NCBI GenBank assembly: GCA_050952085.1
Contig: JBMNKH010000003.1
Location: forward strand, 345,563 to 409,562
Length of the DNA: 64,000 nt
DNA from: DTU015 sp012837895
Lineage (GTDB): Bacteria; Bacillota; Sulfobacillia; Fermentithermobacillales; Fermentithermobacillaceae
Direction of reading: 5' to 3'
The position numbers and the translations under genes are program-made. Shown piece by piece: positions 35,511 through 44,618 of the stretch (positions are counted from its first letter, which is position 1; each line of letters begins with the position of its first letter). The notes below the pieces were generated by a model, which saw only the letters and a program-made list of their open reading frames with translations, made no database searches and was not told where the DNA came from.

Positions 35511-37361
35511 ATGAGCAGACTTACAGTCTACACGCCGGACGATGCTGAGATCGTTATGGAACGTATGGTCCATGAGATGGAGCGGCGTTTGGCTGCAGCT
35601 CCCCAGGGCACGTGTCCGGCAGACATGGCTTCGGTATTCTTGAGGCTGTGTCATGCACAGACGTGCGGAAAATGTGTTCCGTGCAGAGTTGGGCTTGGCA
35701 GGCTTGGCGATCTTTTGGACGACATTTTAGAGGGCAGGGGCGACGAGGATACCATCAAGCTCCTGAAAGAAGTATCTGAATCCATAGTAGATACAGCCGA
35801 CTGCGTTATAGGTTCTGATGCCGCAGCCATGATCTTAAGGTCAGTCAGGGAGTTCGAACCGGATTATGTTTCTCATATCGAAGAAGGCCATTGTCTCGGG
35901 ACTTTCGCTGCACCTGTTCCGTGTATCTCAGGTTGTCCTGCAGGTGTAAACGTTCCCGGGTACATTGCGTTGATCAGGGCAGGCAGGCCTCAGGACGCTG
36001 TAAAGATAATCAGGCAGGATAATCCATTTCCGTCAGCGTGCGCCCTGGTTTGCGAACATCCATGTGAGTCTCACTGCCGCCGTTCGATGTTGGATGACGC
36101 AATTAACATCAGGGGGCTTAAGAGATATGCGGTTGAAGCTGCAGGCGATGTACCGGTAGCTGAACCTCTACCTCTTACAGGCAAGAAGGTAGCTATTATC
36201 GGGGGAGGCCCGTCCGGGCTGACAGCTGCTTATTACCTGGCTTTGATGGGCCGCGACGTAACGATTTTTGAAAAGCAGCCCAAGCTTGGCGGAATGCTCA
36301 GGTACGGCATCCCTGAATACAGGCTTCCAAAGAAGTTGCTGGACAGGGAAATTGAAACAATCCTCAACCTTGGGGTAACCGTCCACACCAATTTCGACGT
36401 TGGCCGTGATGGTACCCTGGACAGTTTGAAGAAGAAATATGACGCAATTTACGTTGCCATAGGTGCACATGGAGACAGAAAACTCGGTATCCCAGGCGAA
36501 GACGCAGAAGGCGTAGTACCGGCTGTTAAGATGCTGCGGGATATCGCACTAGGTGAGCCTGTAGACTTGAAGGGCAAGAAAGTCGTAGTGGTCGGCGGAG
36601 GCAACGTTGCAATGGACGCAGCCAGGAGTTCTGTAAGGCTAGGCGCTCAGAAGGTAACGGTAGCTTACAGGCGCCGTATGCAAGACATGACTGCGCTGCG
36701 CGAAGAGATTGAAGGAGCCCTTGCTGAGGGAGTAGATATCCTTGAACTTACAGCGCCGGCCAAAGTTGAACAGGATGCCAATGGCAATGTGGCAGCTTTC
36801 TGGGCCCAGCAGATGACAGTAGGAGCTATCGATTCCTCTGGCAGGCCGAGGCCTGTACCCAGCGGTAACCCGGATGTCAGGATCCCATGCGACGTAGTAA
36901 TAGTTGCAATCGGGCAGGCCATCGAGTCGGATTTCCTAGAGGAGGAAGGCATTCCACGCTCAAGAGACAGGGTTGTTGCCTACGACGACCTCTCGATTAA
37001 CGGCAATCCTGGAATCTTTGCAGGCGGGGACTGTGTCACCGGTCCTGCAAGCGCAATCATGGCAATAGGAGCAGGCAAAGTAGCTGCTTACAATATAGAC
37101 ATGTACCTGGGTGGACGGGGACGCATACCTGAAGACGGTATTGAGATACCCCCGGCAATTCCCGGAGACTTGGCACCACAAGGCAGGGTTAACCTCAGGG
37201 AAAGATCCGCCTCTGAGAGAATCCACGATTGGTCGCAGATTGAACTTAGCATGGACTTCAAAGAAGCGCTTCATGAGTCCAGGCGTTGCTTGCGGTGTGA
37301 CCACTATGGATCCGGTTCCATGGAAGGAGGTAGGGTTGCAAGATGGTCAAGCTCACGATAG
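35511..37361 (+). CDS. Hydrogenase-associated flavoprotein: NuoF-type Fe-S domain fused to a GltD-like oxidoreductase
   Basis: A 616-residue electron-transfer subunit. Residues 30-110 match only the C-terminal 4Fe-4S part of NuoF (C52-x2-C55-x2-C58-x39-C98); the FMN/NADH-binding part is absent. The remainder is a GltD/NfnB-like protein: Fe-S cysteines in CISGCPAG and CALVCEHPCESHC, an FAD motif GGGPSGLTAAYYL (about 230), a nucleotide motif VGGGNVAMDAAR (about 363) and a YRRR stretch suggesting NADPH. It likely links a pyridine nucleotide to the hydrogenase encoded by the next gene, whose ATG lies inside this one. ATG at 35511 has AAAGGAGG upstream. It resembles the glutamate-synthase-linked hydrogenase group. 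Confidence 0.88.
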   Translation: MSRLTVYTPDDAEIVMERMVHEMERRLAAAPQGTCPADMASVFLRLCHAQTCGKCVPCRVGLGRLGDLLDDILEGRGDEDTIKLLKEVSESIVDTADCVIGSDAAAMILRSVREFEPDYVSHIEEGHCLGTFAAPVPCISGCPAGVNVPGYIALIRAGRPQDAVKIIRQDNPFPSACALVCEHPCESHCRRSMLDDAINIRGLKRYAVEAAGDVPVAEPLPLTGKKVAIIGGGPSGLTAAYYLALMGRDVTIFEKQPKLGGMLRYGIPEYRLPKKLLDREIETILNLGVTVHTNFDVGRDGTLDSLKKKYDAIYVAIGAHGDRKLGIPGEDAEGVVPAVKMLRDIALGEPVDLKGKKVVVVGGGNVAMDAARSSVRLGAQKVTVAYRRRMQDMTALREEIEGALAEGVDILELTAPAKVEQDANGNVAAFWAQQMTVGAIDSSGRPRPVPSGNPDVRIPCDVVIVAIGQAIESDFLEEEGIPRSRDRVVAYDDLSINGNPGIFAGGDCVTGPASAIMAIGAGKVAAYNIDMYLGGRGRIPEDGIEIPPAIPGDLAPQGRVNLRERSASERIHDWSQIELSMDFKEALHESRRCLRCDHYGSGSMEGGRVARWSSSR

Positions 37362-39133
37362 ACAACAAGGCTATAGAAGTGCCTGAAGGCACAACGATTC
37401 TGGAAGCTGCCCAGCAGGCGCAGCTGAGAATACCGACCCTATGTTACCTCGAGTGCATAAACGAAATAGGGGCATGCAGGGTTTGCGTTGTTGAACTCAA
37501 GGGATCACAGAAGTTAGTAACTGCATGCAACACTGCTGTACAAGAAGGTATGGAAGTCTTGACTGCCAGTACCAGGGTCCGGCATGCCAGGAGAATGGCT
37601 GTGGAACTCATGCTGACCCAACATGACAGCAATTGCCCGACCTGTCCAAGGAACGGAAACTGCAAGTTGCAGAACCTTGCCCGTGACCTGGGCGTGCGTG
37701 ATGTCAGACTCAACAAGGACATACCTATTCAGCGAAAAGACAAGAGCACTCCTTCTATAGTCAGGGATCCCAAGAAATGCATTATGTGCTACAGGTGCGT
37801 CAGCTTGTGTGATAAGGTCCAGTCCCTTGCGATATGGAGGATTTCGGGCACAGGGGCCAGGACGCTTATTGAGCCGGCTTACGGGACCCGTTTGAACGAA
37901 TCAGACTGCGCCCTTTGCGGCCAGTGCGTTACCCACTGTCCTGTGGGAGCTCTAACTGAAAAAGACGAGACGGACCGGGCATGGGAATTGCTTGCTGACC
38001 CTGACAAGATAACCGTGGTCCAGGTTGCGCCTGCAGTCCGTGCTGCGTGGGGCGAACCATTGGACATACCGTCAGAAGTTGCGACTCCCGGGCGTCTGGT
38101 TTCTACCCTGAAGCACCTGGGTTTTGATTACGTGTTTGATACCTCGTTCACTGCAGACCTGACGATTATGGAGGAAGGCACTGAGCTTCTTGAAAGACTT
38201 GGGATAAAAGAGGGGAGCCATAAGCCGGGACCCTTGCCCTTGTTTACATCGTGCTGCCCCGGTTGGGTGAGGTTTGTAAAGACCCAGTATCCCGAACTGC
38301 TGCCCAACGTATCTAGCACCAAGTCGCCGCAGCAGATGTTCGGTGCAGTTGCTAAGACATACTATGCACAACTATTGGATGTTCCCGCAGACAAGATCGC
38401 GGTGATTTCCATAATGCCGTGTACTGCAAAGAAGTATGAAGCGGGACTCTCTGTAATGAACCAAGCAGAAAGCGGTCAGGATGTAGATCTGGTTCTTACC
38501 ACCAGGGAAATGTGCGCCATGATCAAGGAAGAGGGTGTGCAGGCCCACGTGTTGCCGGAAGAAGAATGGGATACTCCCCTGGGAATATCGTCAGGTGCGG
38601 GAGTTATATTCGGCGCTACCGGCGGCGTAATGGAAGCTGCGCTCCGGTCTGCATACGCCCTGGTGACCGGCAAGAATCCTGAACCCGATGCGTTCACCGA
38701 AGTAAGAGGACTTGAAGGATGGAAGGAAGGCAAGTTCGTACTTCCTGGCAAGACTCTAAGGGTTGCTGTAGCCCACGGCTTGGGCAATGCGCGCAAGCTT
38801 GTTGAAGCCATCAAGCAAGGCCAGGTCGAGTACGACTTTGTCGAAATCATGGCCTGTCCCGGAGGTTGCGCCGGTGGCGGCGGCCAGCCCATCTCAGTAG
38901 ACGACGAAGACAGGGCCGGCCAGCGCTCGCAGGTGCTGTATGCACTAGACGACAAAGCAGAGATAAGGTTTTCACACGAAAACCCGGCGATCAAGGATAT
39001 ATACGAGAACTTCCTAGGCGAGCCAGGTTCTGAACTAGCTCATAAACTACTTCATACAGACCAGAGCACCTGGGAGATCGGCTCACGTGGAGCACGTAAG
39101 CGGAGGACGTTCCAAGCTGCCGGTTCAGACTGA
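37343..39133 (+). CDS. hydA: [FeFe] hydrogenase, NAD(P)H-linked catalytic subunit
   Basis: A 596-residue cytoplasmic hydrogenase, probably producing H2. In order: a 2Fe-2S domain (C34, C45, C48, C62), a His-Cys 4Fe-4S site in HDSNCPTCPRNGNC, a two-cluster ferredoxin domain (CIMCYRCVSLC, CALCGQCVTHC), and the H-cluster domain with L1 TSCCPGW (about 302), L2 MPCTAKKYE (about 358) and L3 MACPGGCAGGGGQP (about 502). A small-subunit-like tail follows. The layout equals HndD/HydA of multimeric enzymes. GGAGG precedes the ATG; the 19-bp overlap with the flavoprotein gene indicates coupling. A Rex operator precedes the operon. No maturases are in the window. Confidence 0.96.
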   Translation: MVKLTIDNKAIEVPEGTTILEAAQQAQLRIPTLCYLECINEIGACRVCVVELKGSQKLVTACNTAVQEGMEVLTASTRVRHARRMAVELMLTQHDSNCPTCPRNGNCKLQNLARDLGVRDVRLNKDIPIQRKDKSTPSIVRDPKKCIMCYRCVSLCDKVQSLAIWRISGTGARTLIEPAYGTRLNESDCALCGQCVTHCPVGALTEKDETDRAWELLADPDKITVVQVAPAVRAAWGEPLDIPSEVATPGRLVSTLKHLGFDYVFDTSFTADLTIMEEGTELLERLGIKEGSHKPGPLPLFTSCCPGWVRFVKTQYPELLPNVSSTKSPQQMFGAVAKTYYAQLLDVPADKIAVISIMPCTAKKYEAGLSVMNQAESGQDVDLVLTTREMCAMIKEEGVQAHVLPEEEWDTPLGISSGAGVIFGATGGVMEAALRSAYALVTGKNPEPDAFTEVRGLEGWKEGKFVLPGKTLRVAVAHGLGNARKLVEAIKQGQVEYDFVEIMACPGGCAGGGGQPISVDDEDRAGQRSQVLYALDDKAEIRFSHENPAIKDIYENFLGEPGSELAHKLLHTDQSTWEIGSRGARKRRTFQAAGSD

Positions 39134-39232
39134 GCTGCTTGGCAAGGGACAGGTGCATAGGGCGCTTTGCCTGAGTCAGATTTGCTCAGGCCAGGCGCTA
39201 AACAGCGAAGGTTAGCGATAGCCTGCCATAGC

Positions 39233-39266
39233 GAAAGTTCCGGATGGCCACCGGAACTTTCTGTTT
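39233..39266 (+). terminator. Rho-independent terminator of the hydrogenase operon
   Basis: A perfect 11-bp stem, GAAAGTTCCGG / CCGGAACTTTC, with a 7-nt loop followed by TGTTTT. Confidence 0.92.
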
Positions 39267-39345
39267 TATGCTGCGGTTAAGTGTTATATTTAGAATGGTT
39301 TTTGGAATCACATAGCATATATGCGTTCACCGGAGGCGCACGTAG

Positions 39346-40377
39346 ATGAAAGTTGGAATAACAGGAAGTCCCCAAGCAGGCAAAACCACATTGTTCAGGT
39401 TGCTGACCGGAATGGCCGGCGCCAAACCGGGTGCCGGCACGAGTAACCTAGGCGTCATGGAAGTGCCTGATGAGCGGGTGAGTACCTTGTCTGAGACATA
39501 CAAGCCGGAGAAGACAACATACGCAAGGATTAAGCTGGTGGACATACAAGCCCACAACGGGCAGGAGTTTCTCAACGAAGTCAGGAACCTTGATGCCCTC
39601 ATTGTCGTGCTTGGTTGTTTCATGGATGAACCAGGCGTTCAAGATTCACTAGACTTTATGGAAAGCATGGAGACTGAATTCTACTGTGCCGATCTGGCTT
39701 CAGTAGAGGGTAGGCTTGAGCGGTTGAAGAAGAACAAAGCTAAGCCTGTCAATCAGATGGAAATCCCGTTCTTGGAGAAGTGCAAGGAAGCGCTTGACAA
39801 CGAAGTGGCTTTGCGGGACATTGATTTTCTCCCTCATGAGATGACCCTGCTCTCAAATTTCGCGTTTTACAGCAGTAAACCGGTGATATTGGCACCCAAC
39901 ATATCAGAGGAGCACCTGACGTCCGGCGATTATCCGGGTATGGAGCAGATTAGCGGGATAGCGGAGGACAGGGGTTACAAGATTGTGCCATTTTCCGGGA
40001 TGGTGGAAGAAGAGATAGAGTCCTTGGACAAGGAGAGCAGGATAGAGTTTCTAGAAACGTACGGCTTCACTCAGCCTGGGACTGCAAGGATTGCACAGGC
40101 TGCATACGAAACCTTGGGACTAATATCATTTTTCACGATAGGTTCCGATGAAGTGAGGGCATGGACGATAAGACTCGGTACCAAGGCAAAGGAAGCTGCA
40201 GGCAAGATCCATTCGGATATGGAGCGCGGTTTCATCAAGGCCGAAGTAGTCCCGTTTGATGATTTCTCAAGGCTGGGCTCTGTCAAAGCGTGCAGGGATA
40301 AAGGCCTTGTCAGGTTGGAGGGAAAAGACTACGTGGTGGAGGATGGAGACATCATCAACGTAAGGTTCAACGTGTGA
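39346..40377 (+). CDS. YchF/OLA1-like GTPase with a TGS domain
   Basis: A 343-residue P-loop NTPase of the Obg/YchF group. The P-loop is GSPQAGKTT (residues 7-15), the G4-like motif is NISEE, agreeing with the NxxE that makes YchF proteins prefer ATP, and the C-terminal 85 residues form a TGS-like domain ending VEDGDIINVRF. The G3 region reads VDIQAHNG, where YchF normally has DIAG, so the switch-II glycine is not in its usual place. YchF proteins bind ribosomes and act in stress responses. ATG at 39346 follows GGAGG. This is a divergent member, possibly a specialised paralogue. Confidence 0.8.
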   Translation: MKVGITGSPQAGKTTLFRLLTGMAGAKPGAGTSNLGVMEVPDERVSTLSETYKPEKTTYARIKLVDIQAHNGQEFLNEVRNLDALIVVLGCFMDEPGVQDSLDFMESMETEFYCADLASVEGRLERLKKNKAKPVNQMEIPFLEKCKEALDNEVALRDIDFLPHEMTLLSNFAFYSSKPVILAPNISEEHLTSGDYPGMEQISGIAEDRGYKIVPFSGMVEEEIESLDKESRIEFLETYGFTQPGTARIAQAAYETLGLISFFTIGSDEVRAWTIRLGTKAKEAAGKIHSDMERGFIKAEVVPFDDFSRLGSVKACRDKGLVRLEGKDYVVEDGDIINVRFNV

Positions 40378-40533
40378 TATGTACCTTCTGTCGCCTGTGA
40401 TCTGAGGCTCCTCGTCCCGGCATACAGTTGCCACAGATTGGCAGGTGAAGGATTATCCCCGCACGGTGTTGAATAGTCTGCCGGTGGTATCAGACTGACT
40501 GCATGCGAAATACTTCAGGAATTGGTGGTCATT

Positions 40534-41325
40534 ATGCGCATATTTTCTTTGTCCAGTTCGAGCAAGTACGGTAATGCCTACGTTATATGGGAAGATACAA
40601 AGAGACCGCTGCTTATAGACTGCGGGCTTTCGCTGAGACGGCTTGTAAACGCCTTGGATGAGATAGGGTTGTGTCCTGAAGACATAGCGGCCATGTTCAT
40701 AACCCATGAACATAGCGATCACGTAAGGGCTATGTGCCTTAAGACTCCGTTTGCCCAGAAATTCAGAATACCGGTGTTTGCATCACCCGGGTTCTGGAAA
40801 TGGTTTGATGCACGTCATTCAGGCTACATAGACCCGTGTCTGGTTCACTGTATAGAAGATAACCAGCGTGTGAACATTTCAGGCTATACCGTTCATGGTT
40901 TTTTGAAACCCCACGATGCCGCCGAACCAATGGGGTACAGGATAGACGGGGTATCCTCCAGCGCTGGGTTTGTGATGGACCTCGGACATGTACCCCAGTC
41001 TGTAGAGACCGTGCTTAGAGGGATTGAATATCTCGTGTTCGAAGCCAACCACGACGTAGAAATGGAAAAGAACTCAGGCCGCCCCTGGTCTCTCATCAGG
41101 CGGGTCATGGGCAAGCTAGGGCACCTCTCAAATGATGAGGCCGCTGATGCTTTGAGCAGGCTGGTTACACCCTGTACCAGGCAAGTAATCCTCACTCATC
41201 TGAGCATAGACTGTAACTGTCCTGAAATAGCTGCGTCAGTTGTTGGGGATAAACTCGAAGCATGCGGTTATAGGCCAGATATCAAAGTAGCTCCTGCAAG
41301 CGGAGTGTCAGCTTTCGGCGCGTGA
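40534..41325 (+). CDS. MBL-fold metallohydrolase (YycJ/WalJ-like)
   Basis: A 263-residue metallo-beta-lactamase-fold protein, probably a nuclease or phosphodiesterase. The dinuclear metal motif THEHSDH is at about residues 57-63; further ligands are in GFVMDLGH and in LTHLSID near the end. The N-terminus SLSSSSKYGNAYVI and FLKPHDA fit the YycJ group. An in-frame TTG at 40522 exists, but the ATG at 40534 with GGTGG upstream is better. Its 3' end overlaps the end of the convergent gene by 18 bp. Confidence 0.88.
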   Translation: MRIFSLSSSSKYGNAYVIWEDTKRPLLIDCGLSLRRLVNALDEIGLCPEDIAAMFITHEHSDHVRAMCLKTPFAQKFRIPVFASPGFWKWFDARHSGYIDPCLVHCIEDNQRVNISGYTVHGFLKPHDAAEPMGYRIDGVSSSAGFVMDLGHVPQSVETVLRGIEYLVFEANHDVEMEKNSGRPWSLIRRVMGKLGHLSNDEAADALSRLVTPCTRQVILTHLSIDCNCPEIAASVVGDKLEACGYRPDIKVAPASGVSAFGA

Positions 41326-42783
41326 AGCACTGACCACTTCAATATTCGCTTCTGCTACGTCTACCAGGGATCCGTCATCAAGGCGGATCCTCACTGCTTC
41401 CATCAGCCCTTCAGATTCCAGGGGTATTCTTCCAGGCATCATTTGTTCCACTACACCCCAAAGGCCGAGGTAGGGTGGTCTTACACATCTTACCCTGTCG
41501 CCAGGCTCAACCTTTTCCCTGCAGACAGGCGCAGCCCTTCTTGATTCAATGCCGGTTTCACTTATCTCATGACCAGGGATGGTATCGTCAGGAACCCTGC
41601 CTATGAAAATCCATGGACGTAGGAGTTCTCCGGACAATCTGGTAGTGCCGTCAATTGAAGCAATTGCACCGTGGCTTTGGCCCAATGCTTCCCATGCCCG
41701 GTGGTTCATTGGCATAACTCCTGCGCCTTCCATCATTATCATGGTGAAGCCAGGGTTTGGTGCAGTAGCTGTTCCCTGGGCTTCGCTTGAACCTTGTGCG
41801 CTGCCCCGTCTTTTCCGGCGATGGGGTTCCGGCTGGACTGAATAGGTGAACCCAAGTTCCCGTCCTGTAAGCCTCACTACATCTTTCTGGTTGAGCCCTC
41901 CTGCGATAATCCCCTTGGCCCCCAGGTGCAATGCCTTTTGCATTGCTTCATATGTAACTCCGGCTCCTGCCACGATTATTTTCCCGTCCACCTCAGGGCC
42001 GATTCCCTCTGTTTCCAGGACGTCTCCGGGGTCCTGAGTCATGACCCACAACTGGCCGCGACACTCGCCGCCTACACCGAATACCCCTTCGAGGTAACAG
42101 CCGTAACTCTCGATCACCGCCCCGTAGTTGGGCAGGACCTTGGCAATGCGTCCGGGTACGTGGGCAGTGACTTTGAGAGTCTCCATGGGTCTCACTATGG
42201 CAACGTTGCCTGTCCTGGGGCAGATCCTTGCTATGAAACCGCTGATAGGTGCATATACCGCACTGAAATTGCCTGGTTCCATATAGCCCGCTATAATCTG
42301 CCCTTCCTTTACATATTGGCCCTCTCTGACTGTAACGTGGGCTCTAAGCCACTTAGGGTTGGATTTCAGGATGGAACTTACAGGCACTACGCACATGGGT
42401 TCCATAGAATCTACATCTTCACGGATGAGGATTCTTGCGTCTAACCTGGAGATATACTGGATTGTCCCGTTACACGGCGAAACTACTTCCCGCCTGCCGG
42501 ATCTATCATCAGGTAAACTTGCTATTAGCTCGCCGGCCTTAACTGAATCGCCTGGCTTCTTGAGAACGACAGACTCCACAAGGTCAGGGGGGATGGGTGT
42601 TTTGAACTCAGCTCTAAGGTCTACAACCCTCGGGCTCTCCCGGAGGTAGTCAGTCTTGGCGATGATAGCAGTAGGCCCCACAGTATCTCCCGTCTTTACC
42701 AGCACCTTTCCAGGGGAGGGAAGGGTTCGGGTCTTGAGCAACCTTGTGTTATGTCTTACGACTATTTCAGAAAACACAGCCAT
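41308..42783 (-). CDS. Barrel-sandwich-domain protein partnered with a MutL-like ATPase
   Basis: A 491-residue protein without an assigned function. It contains repeated lipoyl/RnfC-like barrel-sandwich elements (for example GKVLVKTGDTVGP, LKKPGDSVKAGELIA, VTVREGQYVKEGQIIAGY) in the first half. A middle part reads GKIIVAGAGVTYEAMQKALHLGAKGIIAGG, and a KOW-like end (KVEPGDRVRCVRPPYLGLWGVV) follows. ATG at 42783 follows GGAGGG and lies directly after the stop of the MutL-like gene, so the two are co-translated. It may bind or carry a cofactor for the partner ATPase; this is inference. Confidence 0.7.
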   Translation of the reverse strand: MAVFSEIVVRHNTRLLKTRTLPSPGKVLVKTGDTVGPTAIIAKTDYLRESPRVVDLRAEFKTPIPPDLVESVVLKKPGDSVKAGELIASLPDDRSGRREVVSPCNGTIQYISRLDARILIREDVDSMEPMCVVPVSSILKSNPKWLRAHVTVREGQYVKEGQIIAGYMEPGNFSAVYAPISGFIARICPRTGNVAIVRPMETLKVTAHVPGRIAKVLPNYGAVIESYGCYLEGVFGVGGECRGQLWVMTQDPGDVLETEGIGPEVDGKIIVAGAGVTYEAMQKALHLGAKGIIAGGLNQKDVVRLTGRELGFTYSVQPEPHRRKRRGSAQGSSEAQGTATAPNPGFTMIMMEGAGVMPMNHRAWEALGQSHGAIASIDGTTRLSGELLRPWIFIGRVPDDTIPGHEISETGIESRRAAPVCREKVEPGDRVRCVRPPYLGLWGVVEQMMPGRIPLESEGLMEAVRIRLDDGSLVDVAEANIEVVSASRAES

Positions 42784-42784
42784 A

Positions 42785-44602
42785 TCAGTGATTCCCTCCA
42801 ATGGGCAAGGCGTTCTCAGGATATGCACCAAGAGCTTTGTACCACTGCAGGAGTTTGGACACGCGTAACCGCTGATCCCGTGGCAGGGCCAGCGGCCGTC
42901 CCCTGCCGTCAAGGATCAAGCCCATTTTACTTGCTCCCACCCTGGCCGTGACAGGATGGCCTTTACCTGCTCCAAGGTCAAACCGTTTGTTTGGAACAAC
43001 TGAAACATCTACGCTGTGCGAACCGCCATGAGTATCGTGTAGATTCACTAATGGCACCAGTGAGATTTCACCTGCGATCACACTGTAAGAGTTGTTGCCA
43101 CAGGTTACCGTTGCAATGACTGTGCCTGCTCTTACCTCCGGGCCCACAGGTGCAATGCATGTTGCTGCCAGGGTTAGCGGCTTTATACCCGGAGGTGGTG
43201 CTGTACCAGCGTTGTTGCCCGGTGCAATAAGCGCGGCGCAGGGCAAGAAGGAACCGTCATCAATGTAGATGTCAGTAATCCCTTCAGGTTGGATCCCGTC
43301 GAGGATGATTGACACAGCTTGGCTTAGGCGCGGCGCATTTGTGATGACACCACCCATGCCCACTATGGCTTGTGTTTTCATCAGGTTTACGAGGGTTTGC
43401 CCGCTGCCATGCTGGGTGAAAACATCCCCTATCTGCCTTGAGATTTTTATGCCTTTGAGGCCGGTGACAATTGAACGGTGGTGGTCTAGCGATAATCTCA
43501 ATGCTTCCTTTGCGAAACTCTGCTCGAGTATCAGTTCCTGCATCGTTTGGGGTAGGGTGGAAGGGCGTATCATTTTGTTAAGGTGCCAATTGCGGACAAG
43601 CGCGTCATCTTGGATCCGCGGCAACCACTGATTGACCATGTCAGGGTTGATCTGTTCCAGCAGATTGCCCATGCTGTATGACATCCCCACGTTGGCAGAT
43701 ACGCTCCGGTACAGCCCGCCGTCGATTATTGAGAATATATCAGTAGTAGCGCCGCCCACATCCACTGCAATGATGTTGCCGCCCTTCTGCTGTGCAAACT
43801 GAGTTAGTGCTTTGCCCACAGCTACAGGTGTAGGCTGGACCTTGTCTTGCGCCCACAAAGATAAGGTCCTAAGGCCCGGCGCGCCTGACATCACGTGCCT
43901 CAGGAATATTTCCTGAATCACGCTCCTTACAGGATGAAGGTGTTCAGTTTCCATAGTGGGGCGGATATTGTCAATGCAAATCAGCTCCATTGAATCGCCG
44001 ACTATGCTTTCAAGGTAGTCCCGGGCATCTATATTGCCTGCGTAAATCAGGGGAGTTTTTTCTGCGCCGAAGCGGGGCTTAGGGGCTGCCAAAGCCAGAA
44101 ATTCTGCCAGGGTAAGCACATCTGAGATATTACCGCCGTCGACCCCGCCTGTAAGGAGCACCATGTCGCATGGTACATTTCTTATGCGTTCCAAGGTCCT
44201 AAAGTCGGAAGTCGCCTGGTTCAAACACACCACGTCTGTAACCACTGCGCCTGCACCCAGGGCTGCCCGGTGACCAGATTCAGCCGTGATCTGCTCTGTC
44301 AGGCCTGCCACCAACACCTGAAGCCCGCCGCCGGCACTGGAAGTTGCCAAGAATTCACCGGCTCCCTGGTATTCTCCTATTCCGGAAATCAGGTGCTTTT
44401 TCGAAAGTAGTTTGATTCCTGTATATGCCTCGAGCTTGGCGATAGCTCTCCGCAGCCCTACCATCACGTCCGAGTATGGGGAATCAACTGTAGTCGGTGC
44501 CCAGGCACGCTCCCTAAGGTGCCAAGTGCCCCCATCGCGTTCCAGGAAGCTCACTTTGGTAAAGGTGGTGCCCGCGTCAGCAAACAAGATGCGCTCAGCC
44601 AC
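42785..44602 (-). CDS. MutL/GlmL-like ASKHA-fold ATPase
   Basis: A protein of about 605 residues in the glutamate-mutase L family, not the DNA-repair MutL. It has the actin/Hsp70-type nucleotide motifs: phosphate-1 LFADAGTTFTKVSF at the start, phosphate-2 IIAVDVGGATTDIFS in the middle, and adenosine VGMGGVI. Family members protect or reactivate B12-dependent mutases, or act in related clusters of unknown role. No mutase or B12 gene is in the window. The start is GTG at 44602, behind a GGCGGGGGTG stretch; in-frame GTGs at 44611 and 44641 are alternatives. It sits between the exporter genes and the barrel-sandwich gene. Confidence 0.82.
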   Translation of the reverse strand: MAERILFADAGTTFTKVSFLERDGGTWHLRERAWAPTTVDSPYSDVMVGLRRAIAKLEAYTGIKLLSKKHLISGIGEYQGAGEFLATSSAGGGLQVLVAGLTEQITAESGHRAALGAGAVVTDVVCLNQATSDFRTLERIRNVPCDMVLLTGGVDGGNISDVLTLAEFLALAAPKPRFGAEKTPLIYAGNIDARDYLESIVGDSMELICIDNIRPTMETEHLHPVRSVIQEIFLRHVMSGAPGLRTLSLWAQDKVQPTPVAVGKALTQFAQQKGGNIIAVDVGGATTDIFSIIDGGLYRSVSANVGMSYSMGNLLEQINPDMVNQWLPRIQDDALVRNWHLNKMIRPSTLPQTMQELILEQSFAKEALRLSLDHHRSIVTGLKGIKISRQIGDVFTQHGSGQTLVNLMKTQAIVGMGGVITNAPRLSQAVSIILDGIQPEGITDIYIDDGSFLPCAALIAPGNNAGTAPPPGIKPLTLAATCIAPVGPEVRAGTVIATVTCGNNSYSVIAGEISLVPLVNLHDTHGGSHSVDVSVVPNKRFDLGAGKGHPVTARVGASKMGLILDGRGRPLALPRDQRLRVSKLLQWYKALGAYPENALPIGGNH

Positions 44603-44618
44603 AGGTTTCACCCCCGCC

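Noticed and set aside
42785..44602. DNA mismatch-repair MutL
   Set aside because: The motifs are those of the ASKHA ATPase fold (GlmL-type), not the GHKL ATPase of repair MutL.
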